A program made the position numbers and the translations under genes. Shown piece after piece: positions 33,700 to 42,360 of a stretch of 64,000 nt of DNA. Every line of letters begins with the position of its first letter. Position 1 is the stretch's first letter. A model generated the notes under the pieces. It saw only the letters and a program-made list of their open reading frames with translations, did not search any database and was not told the origin of the DNA. The stretch is from Gynuella sp050296195 (GTDB lineage Bacteria; Pseudomonadota; Gammaproteobacteria; Pseudomonadales; Natronospirillaceae), in NCBI RefSeq assembly GCF_050296195.1, contig NZ_JBNKRB010000008.1; one strand, 5' to 3'.

Positions 33700-34346
33700 T
33701 TTCCTCTATCGCATGCCCCTAATCCGAATATTTCGCCAATCCACAAATTCAAACAGTTAGCCAGTTACAGCATTTTTCTGAGAGCTAATCGCTGGGCCAA
33801 GAAGGGTGTTTCGGATCATGTTTTTCAGCACTTCAAGCGGTGGACGTTATCAAGATTCAGGTCGATCAGGCTTCGCTTGATAGCACGATCGTCAAAGTAC
33901 ATTCCGATGTACAGGAGCGCTGAAGAAAAACGACCCACAAGCTATTGAGAAATCAAGAAGTGGATAGACAACTAAAATTCATATGCGTCGGATGCTCAAA
34001 GCGTTGTGATGCTTTCTTTATCTCCTGGTCACGCTAGAGGGGCGAACGTTGCTGAGAACCATGAAAGGACGGCACAAGCGTTATAATGGATAAAGCATAT
34101 GAAGGAAATGATACGCGCCAACTGGTGCTGAATCTGGGCAAAGTTCCTGTTGTAGCACCCAAGGCGAATCGAATCCCTCCTTGGGAGTACGACAAGGAAA
34201 TGTACAAGAAACGAAATGAGGTAGAGCGTTCGTTTCGTTGACTGAAAGGGGTCAGAAGAATTTTCAGTCGTTTTGATAAATTGGATGTGATTCTTGAATT
34301 TTTTATCAGTTTTTCACTGATTGCAGATAAACTCATTACTGCAGAT
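33700..34346 (+). pseudogene. Decayed IS5-family transposase
   Basis: No intact frame remains, but peptides of one IS5-family DDE transposase can be followed across changing frames: ANRWAKKGVSDHVFQHF (near 33790), QASLDSTIVKVHSDVQ (near 33870), KKNDPQAIEKSRSG then TTKIHM, DAQSVVMLSLSPGHAR, and from 34086 MDKAYEGNDTRQLVLNLGK through NEVERSFR to RRIFSRFDKLDV. Catalytic residues D (DSTIV), D (MDKAYEG) and E (NEVERSF) can be located. There are at least two frameshifts and stops, including TGA after SFR where the family normally has a sense codon. It is therefore inactive. Clear terminal repeats were not found. Confidence 0.75.
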
Positions 34347-34356
34347 AGGTCCTAGT

Positions 34357-34456
34357 TGACCATCATGATTGATCGCTGTTTCTGCCAGGCTTAACCAGGG
34401 ACTGATGTAGTTGGCATGATCGTTCATCCACTTGGTCACGCTGCTGACCGGTTTGA
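34357..34456 (-). pseudogene. Orphan fragment homologous to the giant YD-RTX gene
   Basis: These 100 bases align without gaps to 3332-3431 inside the giant gene, including the identical run CTGTTTCTGCCAGGCTTAAC and on to CTGATGTAGTT. On the minus strand they encode a peptide like KWMNDHANYISPWLSLAETA, matching NWINSHANYISPWLSLAETA in the giant protein. Neither side continues the homology. It looks like the remnant of a second rhs-type gene, or of an older toxin end, destroyed near the IS5 insertion. Confidence 0.75.
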
Positions 34457-34587
34457 TTTAGATCCATAAATCCGGTTGAAAACACCGGAAGCCACTATGC
34501 CTCTGGATCGCGGAGCAAAAACATGAGTTTTGGATTTAAGGAAACAAATGACACTAACGATTAATTGATTGGTTGTGAAAAACCATT

Positions 34588-37500
34588 TCAGGATATGGGT
34601 TTGAAATGTGACTGGTGTTGTAGATAGAGTTCGAATTTTTTGATCGGCATGGGGCGGCCATAATAGAACCCCTGTGCTTTTTCACAACCCATTTCCACAA
34701 GCTTATGAGCCTGCTCACGGGTTTCCACTCCTTCGGCAATGGTGTGCATGGAAAGACTGGACGCCATGGAAACAATCGTACGAATCAATACGGCGCTTTG
34801 TTGTGATTCCAAGATCTGATTGATAAATGATTGATCGATTTTTAAGGTATCGATTGGAAAGCGGGTTAAATAGCCCAGGGAAGAATACCCGGTGCCAAAA
34901 TCATCGATAGCAATTGACATACCCGGTTCCTTCAACTCCTGCAGGGATTTCATAACATCATGCCGATGATCCATCAGAATACCTTCAGTGATCTCTAGCT
35001 CGATCCATTTAGGGTTGCAGCCGGTATCTGACAATGCCTGCAAGACCATGGCGGATATCTCTGGATCAGCAAACTGTCGTGGCGACAGATTGACGGAAAT
35101 CACCAGCGGATTGCTACGATCCTGATTAAGCCGCAGCGCAGTCATGCAAGCCTGACGCATGATCCACTCGCCCAGTTCAACGATGAAACCATTCTCTTCA
35201 GCAATATGAATAAAACGATCAGGTGGAACCAATCCTCGTTCTGAATGTTGCCAACGGATCAGTGCCTCGGCACCAATCACTTCTCCGCTGTGCAGATGAA
35301 TTTGAGGCTGAAAAAACAACTGCATTTCATTCCTGGTGAGGGCCTTGCGTAAATCGTTTTCCAATTCAAGTCGCTCCCGAACCTGAACGGTCAGGCCGGA
35401 ATGATAAAAACACAGTGTATTACGTCCGGAGTCCTTGGCATGAAACAGAGCCGAATCCGCAGAACTCACAAATTCACTTGTGAAAACACAATCATCTGGA
35501 TAAATGCAGGCGCCGATACTGGCCGTAACAGAGATTTCCCGATCATTAATCAGGAGCGGCTCTCGAATGATATCTAAAATATCCTGTCCTTTATGGCGAA
35601 CGATATCTCGGCTTGGATCATTCGGAATCAGGATGGCAAATTCATCTCCACCAAGCCGGGCCACAATATCACCGTCTCCTACTTTATCCAGTAGCCGTTC
35701 TGCCATCTTACTCAGCAGATAATCACCAGAAGCATGACCTAGGCTGTCATTGATATTCTTAAACTGGTCCAGATCAATCATCATAAGACCCACACGGCAA
35801 TTCTGCTCACTGGCCTGACTCAGCACATCATCAACTGTGTCACTGAAGTGGGTACGGTTGGGTAACCCGGTCAAAACATCATAGTACGATAGGCGGTTCA
35901 CCTGCTGACGGTATTCATGAATATCGGATATATCACGCGCTACTGCGAGCACACTAACCAGCTCTCCATCACGATCATATTCCGGAACAAAACGCACAAG
36001 AGCAGTAACCAACACCCCATCCTGACGTAAAATTTTTGTCTCCAGACTGAGGTTTCTACCTGTCTTCAGTACTTCGACCAATGCCTCATCCACTCTGGAC
36101 TGAGGACTGGCCTTTAGCTGTCCTTGCTCCACCATTTTTTGCCTTGCCGTTGCCGGCGATATTCCTAACATTTCATTGAGAGGCTTTCCCACCAGCTTTG
36201 CCAATGATGGGTTGGCATAAATCAGGCGACGGTCACAATCGTACCGACAGATAATATCTGGAGAGTTTTCCACCAGCGTGCGGTAAGTCTGCTCACTCCG
36301 ATACAACTGCTCTTCAATCTCCTTGTGAGCAGTGATATCCCGGGACACCACCAGTATTTCATTGATGTCTCCTCTACGATCAAACTCGGGTGTCAGAATC
36401 AGATCCAGGTAACGTTTGCCGAAGCGTTTGGTATTCAGACAAATGGACAATGTTTCACGAGTTTTGGTAGCCGCCACCCGCAAAATCGTATTATAAACCC
36501 CTCGGGAATCATCTCCTCCCAGATTATCGTCTAAAGGCGTTTTTCCAACCAACTCTTCCGCGCTTTTCCCAACCAATTCTGTAAGGGCTTTGTTAACGAA
36601 CACCCGACGACCCTCCAAGTCATAACGGGCAATGGCATCTGGAGAGTTTTCCACCAGCGTTCGAAATGCCTGTTCACTGGTGAACAGACGGTTCTGGTTT
36701 TCATATCGCTCCGTGATATCCCGTCCGATGAGCAGGACACTGGTAACATCACCAGATCCATCAAACTCCGGCACGCCACGCATTTCAAAATAATGGACTT
36801 TTTCATCAACCGCCTGAAAATGCATCACTATCACTCCAGACACAGCAGTTACAGCTACATTTTTGATAAATGCGGTTAATCGTTCGGCCTGGTTCCCTAC
36901 ATTGTCGATATCCAAGGGCTTTCGACCAATAGATTCTTCGGCACTCAGCCCGGTTATCCGCAGATAGGCCTGATTGACATACAATCGACGGGCCTCTTTG
37001 TCATAGCGAATGATCATATCAGGAGAGTTTTCAATCAGCGTGCGAAATTCCTGAGCCTTTCTGGCTCGCTCCTCTTCGACAACTGTTACCTTGGTAACAT
37101 CACGAGCAAGACCAACAACAAAGAGCAGTTTGTCCTGTAAATCCTTAATATATGTTAGGGTAATATCAAAATAACGCTGCTGATCTCTGAGTACAAGAGA
37201 GGCAGTAAACCGATAAGAGGCTTCGGATTGAACAAATTCCTGTTCATAGAGAGCCCACTGAGCTTGAAACCCAATCGGCATCAGTTCTTGCAAAGTTCGT
37301 CCCTGAGCCTGTTTATTGGTGAGATCCATATAACGCTCGGCTGTCGGATTCATCCAATGCACCACCAGTTGTCGCGAAGCCGACAGATCCAACAGAAACA
37401 AACCCTCTGAAATCTGTTCGAATATCGACTGGGAAACGAACGGAGACAGATGCATAGGATTTTCATGACCAGCGTCATCAGCTAAATTCACTTGTGTCCT

Positions 37501-37887
37501 ATTTTTGAGGGGGGAAAAGATGTGCGCGACAAGATCAGATGTAGGATGGGGTAAAGCAATCATAACATGCTGTATTTTACTGGAAGACCCAAGCCCAATG
37601 ATATGAGCACAGCTTCCCTTTTGACGCACTGACTCCAAACAAGTACCCAGAACTGCATTGTTAAGCTCCTCACATAACTCATGCAGATAATGGGCTGCAC
37701 TCAGTTGTGAATCCGTCAAGCTAAAGCATTTACCAGTAGACTCACTGTGATAGAGAATTCGGAACTGGTCATCAGAGTTCGTAATAATTAGAGCAGACGA
37801 CGGCCAGCCCGCAAGCAGACTGGCCACCAGATCCTCGTTGAATAATCCGTTAGATAACAATTTTGACAGCGCTTCTGACGAGGCCAT
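34588..37887 (-). CDS. Cyclic-di-GMP signalling protein, four PAS domains with GGDEF and EAL
   Basis: A 1,099-residue cytoplasmic sensor without obvious transmembrane segments. Layout: an N-terminal PAS-like region (1-150); PAS domains near 155, 280, 405 and 535, three of them opening with the repeated YRTLVENSPD-type motif; GGDEF domain (about 660-825) with an intact GGDEF near residue 746; and EAL domain (about 845-1090) with EALIRW, NLSPRQF, DDFGTGYSS and EGVET all present. Both synthase and phosphodiesterase motifs are intact, so the net activity cannot be predicted. The RxxD inhibitory site expected just upstream of GGDEF is not conserved. Known homologues control the biofilm/motility switch. 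The gene is monocistronic by spacing. The Shine-Dalgarno sequence before the ATG is weak. Confidence 0.92.
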   Translation of the reverse strand: MASSEALSKLLSNGLFNEDLVASLLAGWPSSALIITNSDDQFRILYHSESTGKCFSLTDSQLSAAHYLHELCEELNNAVLGTCLESVRQKGSCAHIIGLGSSSKIQHVMIALPHPTSDLVAHIFSPLKNRTQVNLADDAGHENPMHLSPFVSQSIFEQISEGLFLLDLSASRQLVVHWMNPTAERYMDLTNKQAQGRTLQELMPIGFQAQWALYEQEFVQSEASYRFTASLVLRDQQRYFDITLTYIKDLQDKLLFVVGLARDVTKVTVVEEERARKAQEFRTLIENSPDMIIRYDKEARRLYVNQAYLRITGLSAEESIGRKPLDIDNVGNQAERLTAFIKNVAVTAVSGVIVMHFQAVDEKVHYFEMRGVPEFDGSGDVTSVLLIGRDITERYENQNRLFTSEQAFRTLVENSPDAIARYDLEGRRVFVNKALTELVGKSAEELVGKTPLDDNLGGDDSRGVYNTILRVAATKTRETLSICLNTKRFGKRYLDLILTPEFDRRGDINEILVVSRDITAHKEIEEQLYRSEQTYRTLVENSPDIICRYDCDRRLIYANPSLAKLVGKPLNEMLGISPATARQKMVEQGQLKASPQSRVDEALVEVLKTGRNLSLETKILRQDGVLVTALVRFVPEYDRDGELVSVLAVARDISDIHEYRQQVNRLSYYDVLTGLPNRTHFSDTVDDVLSQASEQNCRVGLMMIDLDQFKNINDSLGHASGDYLLSKMAERLLDKVGDGDIVARLGGDEFAILIPNDPSRDIVRHKGQDILDIIREPLLINDREISVTASIGACIYPDDCVFTSEFVSSADSALFHAKDSGRNTLCFYHSGLTVQVRERLELENDLRKALTRNEMQLFFQPQIHLHSGEVIGAEALIRWQHSERGLVPPDRFIHIAEENGFIVELGEWIMRQACMTALRLNQDRSNPLVISVNLSPRQFADPEISAMVLQALSDTGCNPKWIELEITEGILMDHRHDVMKSLQELKEPGMSIAIDDFGTGYSSLGYLTRFPIDTLKIDQSFINQILESQQSAVLIRTIVSMASSLSMHTIAEGVETREQAHKLVEMGCEKAQGFYYGRPMPIKKFELYLQHQSHFKPIS

Positions 37888-38204
37888 AAATATTGTGTAC
37901 CCTGTAAGAAATATTTGTCAGAACAACGCAGGGTCTGTCAGCAATATTGGTACACAGTTCTTTAATACCACTTATTTTATTGCGTCGCCCTGATCATATA
38001 CCGGTTCCCACACAACTGGCATCCACCAGATGCATTTTCACAGTATAGTACGTAGCAGCTAATGTCGATACAGGTGCATTAAATATCGGAAAGCAATCAA
38101 AATAGGAGATAATCAACGTGAATATGTCTGAGAATGTTTTTCCAGCCAACCTTTGACAGACTGGCTGAAGTGGCGTTTTGAAACAACAGGGGGGACAGTA
38201 TCGG

Positions 38205-38408
38205 TCAGCTGAAAGCCGCTCCGCTTTTACCGCCGACTTTTTTGAGAATCAGGGCAAGAGGGCAGAAACCGGTAAAAGCAGCCTGGAAAAGATTCAGCCC
38301 GACGAAGGTTGTCAGAAATAACCAATAGGGATGATGAATTTGCGACAACAGCAGGCTTAACATTATGACAAAGCCTGCAAATGCCATAACAATGCGATCA
38401 ATATTCAT
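38205..38408 (-). CDS. DUF2892 family small inner-membrane protein
   Basis: A 67-residue protein with two hydrophobic helices (about 7-22 and 28-45). It has the family-typical opening MNIDRIVMAFAGFVIML and the downstream GLNLFQAAFTGFCPLALILKK, as in DUF2892/YgaP C-terminal proteins. AGGA lies nine bases before the ATG. Relatives often accompany rhodaneses and sulfur-responsive ArsR-family regulators. Here the perfect palindrome at 38437-38466, 29 bases upstream of the start, would be a fitting operator, though no regulator gene is adjacent in the window. Function: membrane protein of sulfur/sulfide stress clusters by family; the biochemical role is unknown. Confidence 0.8.
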   Translation of the reverse strand: MNIDRIVMAFAGFVIMLSLLLSQIHHPYWLFLTTFVGLNLFQAAFTGFCPLALILKKVGGKSGAAFS

Positions 38409-38436
38409 GGTTCAAAATCCTGATTTATTTAGATAA

Positions 38437-38466
38437 ACTATAAATTAGCATATTCTAATTTATAGT
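38437..38466. promoter_or_regulatory. Perfect 12-bp palindrome, candidate ArsR-type operator
   Basis: ACTATAAATTAG (38437-38448) and CTAATTTATAGT (38455-38466) are exact reverse complements with a 6-base spacer. The site lies 29 bases upstream of the DUF2892 start, where the promoter should be. AT-rich palindromes ending in TTAG-N6-CTAA are typical of BigR/YgaV-like ArsR repressors, which commonly control DUF2892 genes. The regulator identity is inferred. Confidence 0.6.
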
Positions 38467-38467
38467 C

Positions 38468-38698
38468 AATGATCTCATTGCAAAAGCTCTAGATAAACCG
38501 GATGTCGAAATACAAGAGGAGCTTTCTGGGTCACTCTCACTCAAAGATGCTTTGTTATCGCAACAACAAAACACTTTCCCTCATTTTCTCAAATTGGATA
38601 TTACGATATTAAGTTGGCAAATACAGTTTCTGCAAGGTAATCAAACAGTCCCATACCGCCATCATTTGCCACGCTTACAACATTGCTACTTTTTTTAA
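38468..38698 (+). pseudogene. Open stretch without a start codon, possible gene remnant
   Basis: A stop-free frame of 76 codons ends at TAA 38696-38698. It has no ATG, and it enters from the palindrome at 38437-38466. The peptide (for example DKPDVEIQEELSGSLSLKDALL, shortened) has a normal protein-like composition, but I do not recognise it. It may be the 3' end of a gene truncated on its 5' side. Confidence that it was ever coding is low. Confidence 0.3.
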
Positions 38699-38744
38699 CC
38701 AAGCGTCATTACGGAAAAAGTGTAATCGGTCTCTTGAGTACAGT

Positions 38745-39578
38745 TCACCGGTTTGAATTTAAGTACCCTCTTGCGGTAACCACCCAACGGTTTTCACTGC
38801 CTTTATTTTCCTGAACATATCGATAAAACGCTTCATTCGCTTTGCTTACCTGTTCCAACTTCGTCAGGCAATAACCCAACAGATACAGTCGATAACTCTT
38901 GCCCTTTCGCCCAGCACCGCTCAGAGTTTCCAGCATTGGCAGCGCTTTGGCAAACTGACCAGTGGCCAAGAACTGATAAGCATTCAAAATCTGGAATGCC
39001 TGATTCTGTTTATCCTGAACATCCAGTTCTTCATATTCATTGATGAAGTGTACCCAGCCATGCGTTTTAATGCGGTGCCATAGTTGCAACCATTGCAAAC
39101 GTTTGGATTCCGGAAAACTCTGCAGTCCGTCCTCAATAAATATTCTGGAATCATGAAGTTCATCTTCTACCAACATATCCTGAATCATGATGATGAGCTG
39201 CAGCTCATCACCACGAGTACCCGGTAACGACTCGATTTCCCCCAGATCCACTTCAGGGAAATCTTTGCCAGGTTGCGCATACTCACTGCCCATAGCGGAT
39301 TCCGGTTCTGCATCCTCAGTCGGTTCGGAGAAAGCTTTGGCCTGCGCTTTGAGTCGGGCCCGGATCTTCATAACCGCTTCCGCTCTGGGGATATGCAGTT
39401 CTTCGTTGGCTACTCGCAGTAAGTCAGAATAGTTAACCAATCCGAGTTCAACCAGTATCTGCCCGAGCAAACGCTGTTCGTGATTCTGCTTTTGAACACG
39501 CAAGGCCTTTTCCAACTGCTGCTGACTGATCAGCTTGCGGGCAACCAACAGACTGCCTAATTGCTGGTTGTTAACCAT
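38745..39578 (-). CDS. MshEN-domain protein with C-terminal TPR-like helical region
   Basis: A 277-residue cytoplasmic protein. Residues 1-70 contain two copies of the pattern LGxLLVxxxLIxxxqLexAL / LGQILVELGLVNYSDLLRVA, the hallmark of the MshEN (GspE N-terminal) domain, which in pilus ATPases binds c-di-GMP. The ATPase portion is absent. A linker rich in acidic residues (about 85-130) is followed by helices with TPR-like periodicity (FLATGQFAKALPMLETL, YLLGYCLTKLEQVSKANEAF). Proximity to a c-di-GMP enzyme gene suggests, but does not prove, a c-di-GMP effector role. The 166-bp gap below it and the 474-bp gap above it leave it transcriptionally isolated. Confidence 0.7.
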   Translation of the reverse strand: MVNNQQLGSLLVARKLISQQQLEKALRVQKQNHEQRLLGQILVELGLVNYSDLLRVANEELHIPRAEAVMKIRARLKAQAKAFSEPTEDAEPESAMGSEYAQPGKDFPEVDLGEIESLPGTRGDELQLIIMIQDMLVEDELHDSRIFIEDGLQSFPESKRLQWLQLWHRIKTHGWVHFINEYEELDVQDKQNQAFQILNAYQFLATGQFAKALPMLETLSGAGRKGKSYRLYLLGYCLTKLEQVSKANEAFYRYVQENKGSENRWVVTARGYLNSNR

Positions 39579-39638
39579 GGTATTTCCCCATAAGTGCGAT
39601 ACCGTATTCCATATTCAAACATTTGGCGTTCATGACCG

Positions 39639-39671
39639 CTATATATTATTAAAGTCTATATACCATTAAAG
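39639..39671. repeat. Two tandem 16-base direct repeats, possible regulatory site
   Basis: CTATATATTATTAAAG (39639-39654) and CTATATACCATTAAAG (39656-39671) differ at two positions and are spaced by 17 bases, about one and a half helical turns. They lie 60-90 bases upstream of the MshEN gene's start. They lie in the 39579-40052 intergenic stretch, which otherwise holds only the small leader-like frame near its right end. Confidence 0.35.
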
Positions 39672-39981
39672 CCTCAGAATCGACTAATGGAAAATATTCA
39701 TCCATTTGATAACAGAACTTCTCACTTGGTCACACTCCTGACTGACGCCTCAGAAACATCCCCAATACCGGTTTCAGAGATTCTATAACACCCCCACCCT
39801 GCAGATGTTTGTCATCAGGATTCTATTTTTTTATATTCTGCGATCATCATTGCGGTCACTACCATTATGTCTTTTATCGGTCATTTTGTCCGCGACTTAA
39901 CAACTTTCATCGCCACCGAATCCAACGTTCAGAGTCTCTGTCGCTTTTTTCGTCTCTACCTAATGTCCAGAGGAGTTACAC

Positions 39982-40044
39982 ATGACACAAGCATGGACAC
40001 ATTCACTGCAATCGATCAACATCTGCCTGATTAATCAGTACTGA
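39982..40044 (+). CDS. Candidate 20-codon leader peptide upstream of trmL
   Basis: ATG 39982 opens a 20-codon frame (MTQAWTHSLQ..., ending QY) closed by TGA 40042-40044, eight bases before the trmL start. AGAGGAG at 39970-39975 gives an excellent Shine-Dalgarno sequence six bases upstream, better than that of trmL itself, whose GAGG overlaps this frame's stop. The arrangement fits translational coupling or a regulatory leader. No tandem biosynthetic codons or attenuator hairpin are evident, so the function is unknown. Confidence 0.45.
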   Translation: MTQAWTHSLQSINICLINQY

Positions 40045-40052
40045 GGTTTTTT

Positions 40053-40535
40053 ATGTTACATGTGGTGTTATTTGAGCCAGAAATTCCCCCGAATACCGGA
40101 AATATCATCCGGCTATGTGCCAATACAGGTGTGCAGCTGCATCTGATTCATCCACTTGGTTTTTCAATGGATGACAAACTACTTCGACGGGCAGGACTCG
40201 ATTACCATGAATATGCCTCAATCTGTAATCATGACGACTGGGCATCTTTCCAACACAATTATGCCGAACAATGGCACGGCGACCCGAAACGGATCTTCGG
40301 CCTCACCACAAAAGCCACTCAATGGCCCAGCCAGACAACCTTCCAGGATAATGATGCATTGGTATTTGGCCCTGAGACCAGAGGGTTACCAGAAAGTATT
40401 CGTGATGGGTTGGGAATGACACAACTATTGAGGTTACCCATGCGGGAAAACAGCCGTAGTATGAATCTATCCAATGCAGTGGCGGTTATGGTCTATCATG
40501 TCTGGGGAGAACTTGGATATCCCAATGCAATATAG
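40053..40535 (+). CDS. trmL: tRNA (cytidine/uridine-2'-O-)-methyltransferase TrmL
   Basis: A 160-residue SPOUT-family enzyme that 2'-O-methylates the wobble base (position 34) of tRNA-Leu isoacceptors using S-adenosylmethionine. Recognisable motifs: PPNTGNIIRLCANTG near residue 12; FGPETRGLPE near 110, forming part of the knotted cofactor site; and LPMRENSRSMNLSNAVAVM near 130. Length and start agree with the family. It is followed after 116 bases by a sensor kinase gene on the same strand and preceded by a small leader-like frame. Confidence 0.93.
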   Translation: MLHVVLFEPEIPPNTGNIIRLCANTGVQLHLIHPLGFSMDDKLLRRAGLDYHEYASICNHDDWASFQHNYAEQWHGDPKRIFGLTTKATQWPSQTTFQDNDALVFGPETRGLPESIRDGLGMTQLLRLPMRENSRSMNLSNAVAVMVYHVWGELGYPNAI

Positions 40536-40651
40536 CTATTATTTTTGATAGCCTCTGGTCAGTTCATTACTCCAGATCTTTTGTGTGATGACACGCTATC
40601 GTAACAATGACCATAAGGCTTACTCATTATCCTGCCAGCCTTGGAGTCGTG

Positions 40652-42277
40652 ATGAGATTGTTGAACTCCCGTCTTGCAAGACAATTGATGTATCGGGTAA
40701 TACTGATCCTCGCAATCATTTCGTCTTCAGTGATTGTGTCCGAATTCTATCTTATTTACCGATTGCAGGTGGAAAATCAGTATCAAAGCATCAACCAGAT
40801 GATGCGCACTCTGCGACCGATCCTATCTCAGTCACTCTGGAATTTTGATGATGAAGCCATCAACTCTCTGGCAAAAACCATGCTGCTAAATCCCCACGTC
40901 TCTGGCGTCATTATTAGCGATGATACTTTGAAGGTCATCGCCCAGTATGGCGAAATCACCCCTCTGCATAATCTTTCTTTTGCCGAAGAAGGACTACAAT
41001 CGCAAAACAGTCGACTCATTTACTATAACCGTATTGTTTATCTGGGCCTGAAACCCAAAGAAATACTGATCGGTCATGTCGCTCTTACAATTACCAGTGA
41101 GGGCATCTGGGCAGGGCTCATGCCGGCGCTGAAAGTACAGACAAGCATTGGACTTCTGGCTCTGGCACTTACCGCTTTTTTTTACCACCGCATGCTGACT
41201 CGCAATATCTCCACACCAATCAGCAAGCTCAGCGAAGGTCTTGCTCACTATCGTGCCGGGCAAATTCATCTTGATGATATCTCCATTACTCATGATGGAC
41301 TGCAGAACAACGAACTGTCTGATCTACTGCATCAATATCACCATCTACTGGAACGACTGAGGGAACGGGAAAAACAAATTATGTTGCATCACAAAAATTT
41401 GGAAGCAGAAGTACATCAGCGAACAGAACAACTACTCATCACAAATAATCATTTGCTCGAATCTTTGGAAAAACTAAAACTGGCACAGCAGGAACTGATC
41501 GAACAGGAACGGTTAGCTTCTCTCGGAGAGCTGGTCAGCGGAGTAGCACATGAAGTCAACACGCCTCTTGGAGTGGCTATCACCGCAAACAGCTTTCTCT
41601 GGGAAGAGATACAACAGGTCGCCAGACAACTCACTGAAAATGAACTGACCCGCACGCAAATGGACAGTTTTATGACTTCTGCCGAAGAATCCTGTCAGAT
41701 TCTCAGCGACAACCTGAAACGCGCCGCAGAACTGATTGAAAGCTTTAAACAAGTTGCCGTCGACCAGACCCATGAAGAACTCAGAACAGTGCAACTGAAC
41801 TCTTATATACACACGCTCGTACGTTCACTACAGCCACAGATGAAACGTTCACAAGTAACGATCAAACTGGATCTGGATGAGTCATTGACTGTCACAACCT
41901 ATCCCGGAGCCATTGCACAGCTACTGACCAATCTAATTATGAACGCCTATATTCATGCCTATAATCAGGGACAGACAACCGGTGACATCGTTGTCTCCTG
42001 TCATCATGTGAACAACCTGATTCAACTTCAGGTCCGTGATTTCGGCACAGGCATGGACGCCGCCACCAAAGCTAAAGTCTACGAGCCATTTTTTACAACC
42101 CGTAGAAGCCAGGGCGGTACCGGCCTCGGCATGAACATTGTTTACAATCTGGTAACTCAGAAACTTCATGGCAAGATAGATGTTAAAACCGAACCAGGTA
42201 AAGGCACTGCTTGTCTGATTACTTTTCCAAGCAATACAGAAAGTCCCCCTTCTGCAGAATCAATGGAACGCCACTAA
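40652..42277 (+). CDS. Membrane sensor histidine kinase
   Basis: A 541-residue two-component kinase. ATG 40652 is chosen over the upstream ATG 40607 because GGAG lies five bases before it and residue 1 then precedes the first transmembrane helix (about 13-35) directly. A periplasmic sensor of about 125 residues, a second membrane helix (about 165-185), HAMP (TRNISTPISKLSEGL) and a coiled coil (about 235-285) follow. HisKA is centred on His 300 in GVAHEVNTPLG, and the HATPase domain has N-box NLIMNAYIHA and G-boxes GTGMD and GGTGLGMNIV. No receiver domain and no adjacent response regulator are seen, so it is an orphan kinase in this window. The signal is unknown. Confidence 0.9.
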   Translation: MRLLNSRLARQLMYRVILILAIISSSVIVSEFYLIYRLQVENQYQSINQMMRTLRPILSQSLWNFDDEAINSLAKTMLLNPHVSGVIISDDTLKVIAQYGEITPLHNLSFAEEGLQSQNSRLIYYNRIVYLGLKPKEILIGHVALTITSEGIWAGLMPALKVQTSIGLLALALTAFFYHRMLTRNISTPISKLSEGLAHYRAGQIHLDDISITHDGLQNNELSDLLHQYHHLLERLREREKQIMLHHKNLEAEVHQRTEQLLITNNHLLESLEKLKLAQQELIEQERLASLGELVSGVAHEVNTPLGVAITANSFLWEEIQQVARQLTENELTRTQMDSFMTSAEESCQILSDNLKRAAELIESFKQVAVDQTHEELRTVQLNSYIHTLVRSLQPQMKRSQVTIKLDLDESLTVTTYPGAIAQLLTNLIMNAYIHAYNQGQTTGDIVVSCHHVNNLIQLQVRDFGTGMDAATKAKVYEPFFTTRRSQGGTGLGMNIVYNLVTQKLHGKIDVKTEPGKGTACLITFPSNTESPPSAESMERH

Positions 42278-42289
42278 CGAGACATCCAT

Positions 42290-42321
42290 AAAAAAAGGAA
42301 GCAAAACTGCTTCCTTTTTTT
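42290..42321. terminator. Bidirectional rho-independent terminator
   Basis: AAAAAAAGGAAGCA and TGCTTCCTTTTTTT are exact reverse complements around a 4-base loop. The stem has a T-run on either strand, so it can end both the kinase transcript (plus) and the pflB transcript (minus), which converge here. Confidence 0.9.
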
Positions 42322-42360
42322 ATCATCCGGCAACCGCCGGGGTTGCCAAGCGATCAGAAC

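Noticed and set aside
38119..38157. Twelve-codon frame (GTG start) with AGGAG upstream
   Set aside because: It is too short, and nothing downstream is coupled to it; at best a truncated gene start.
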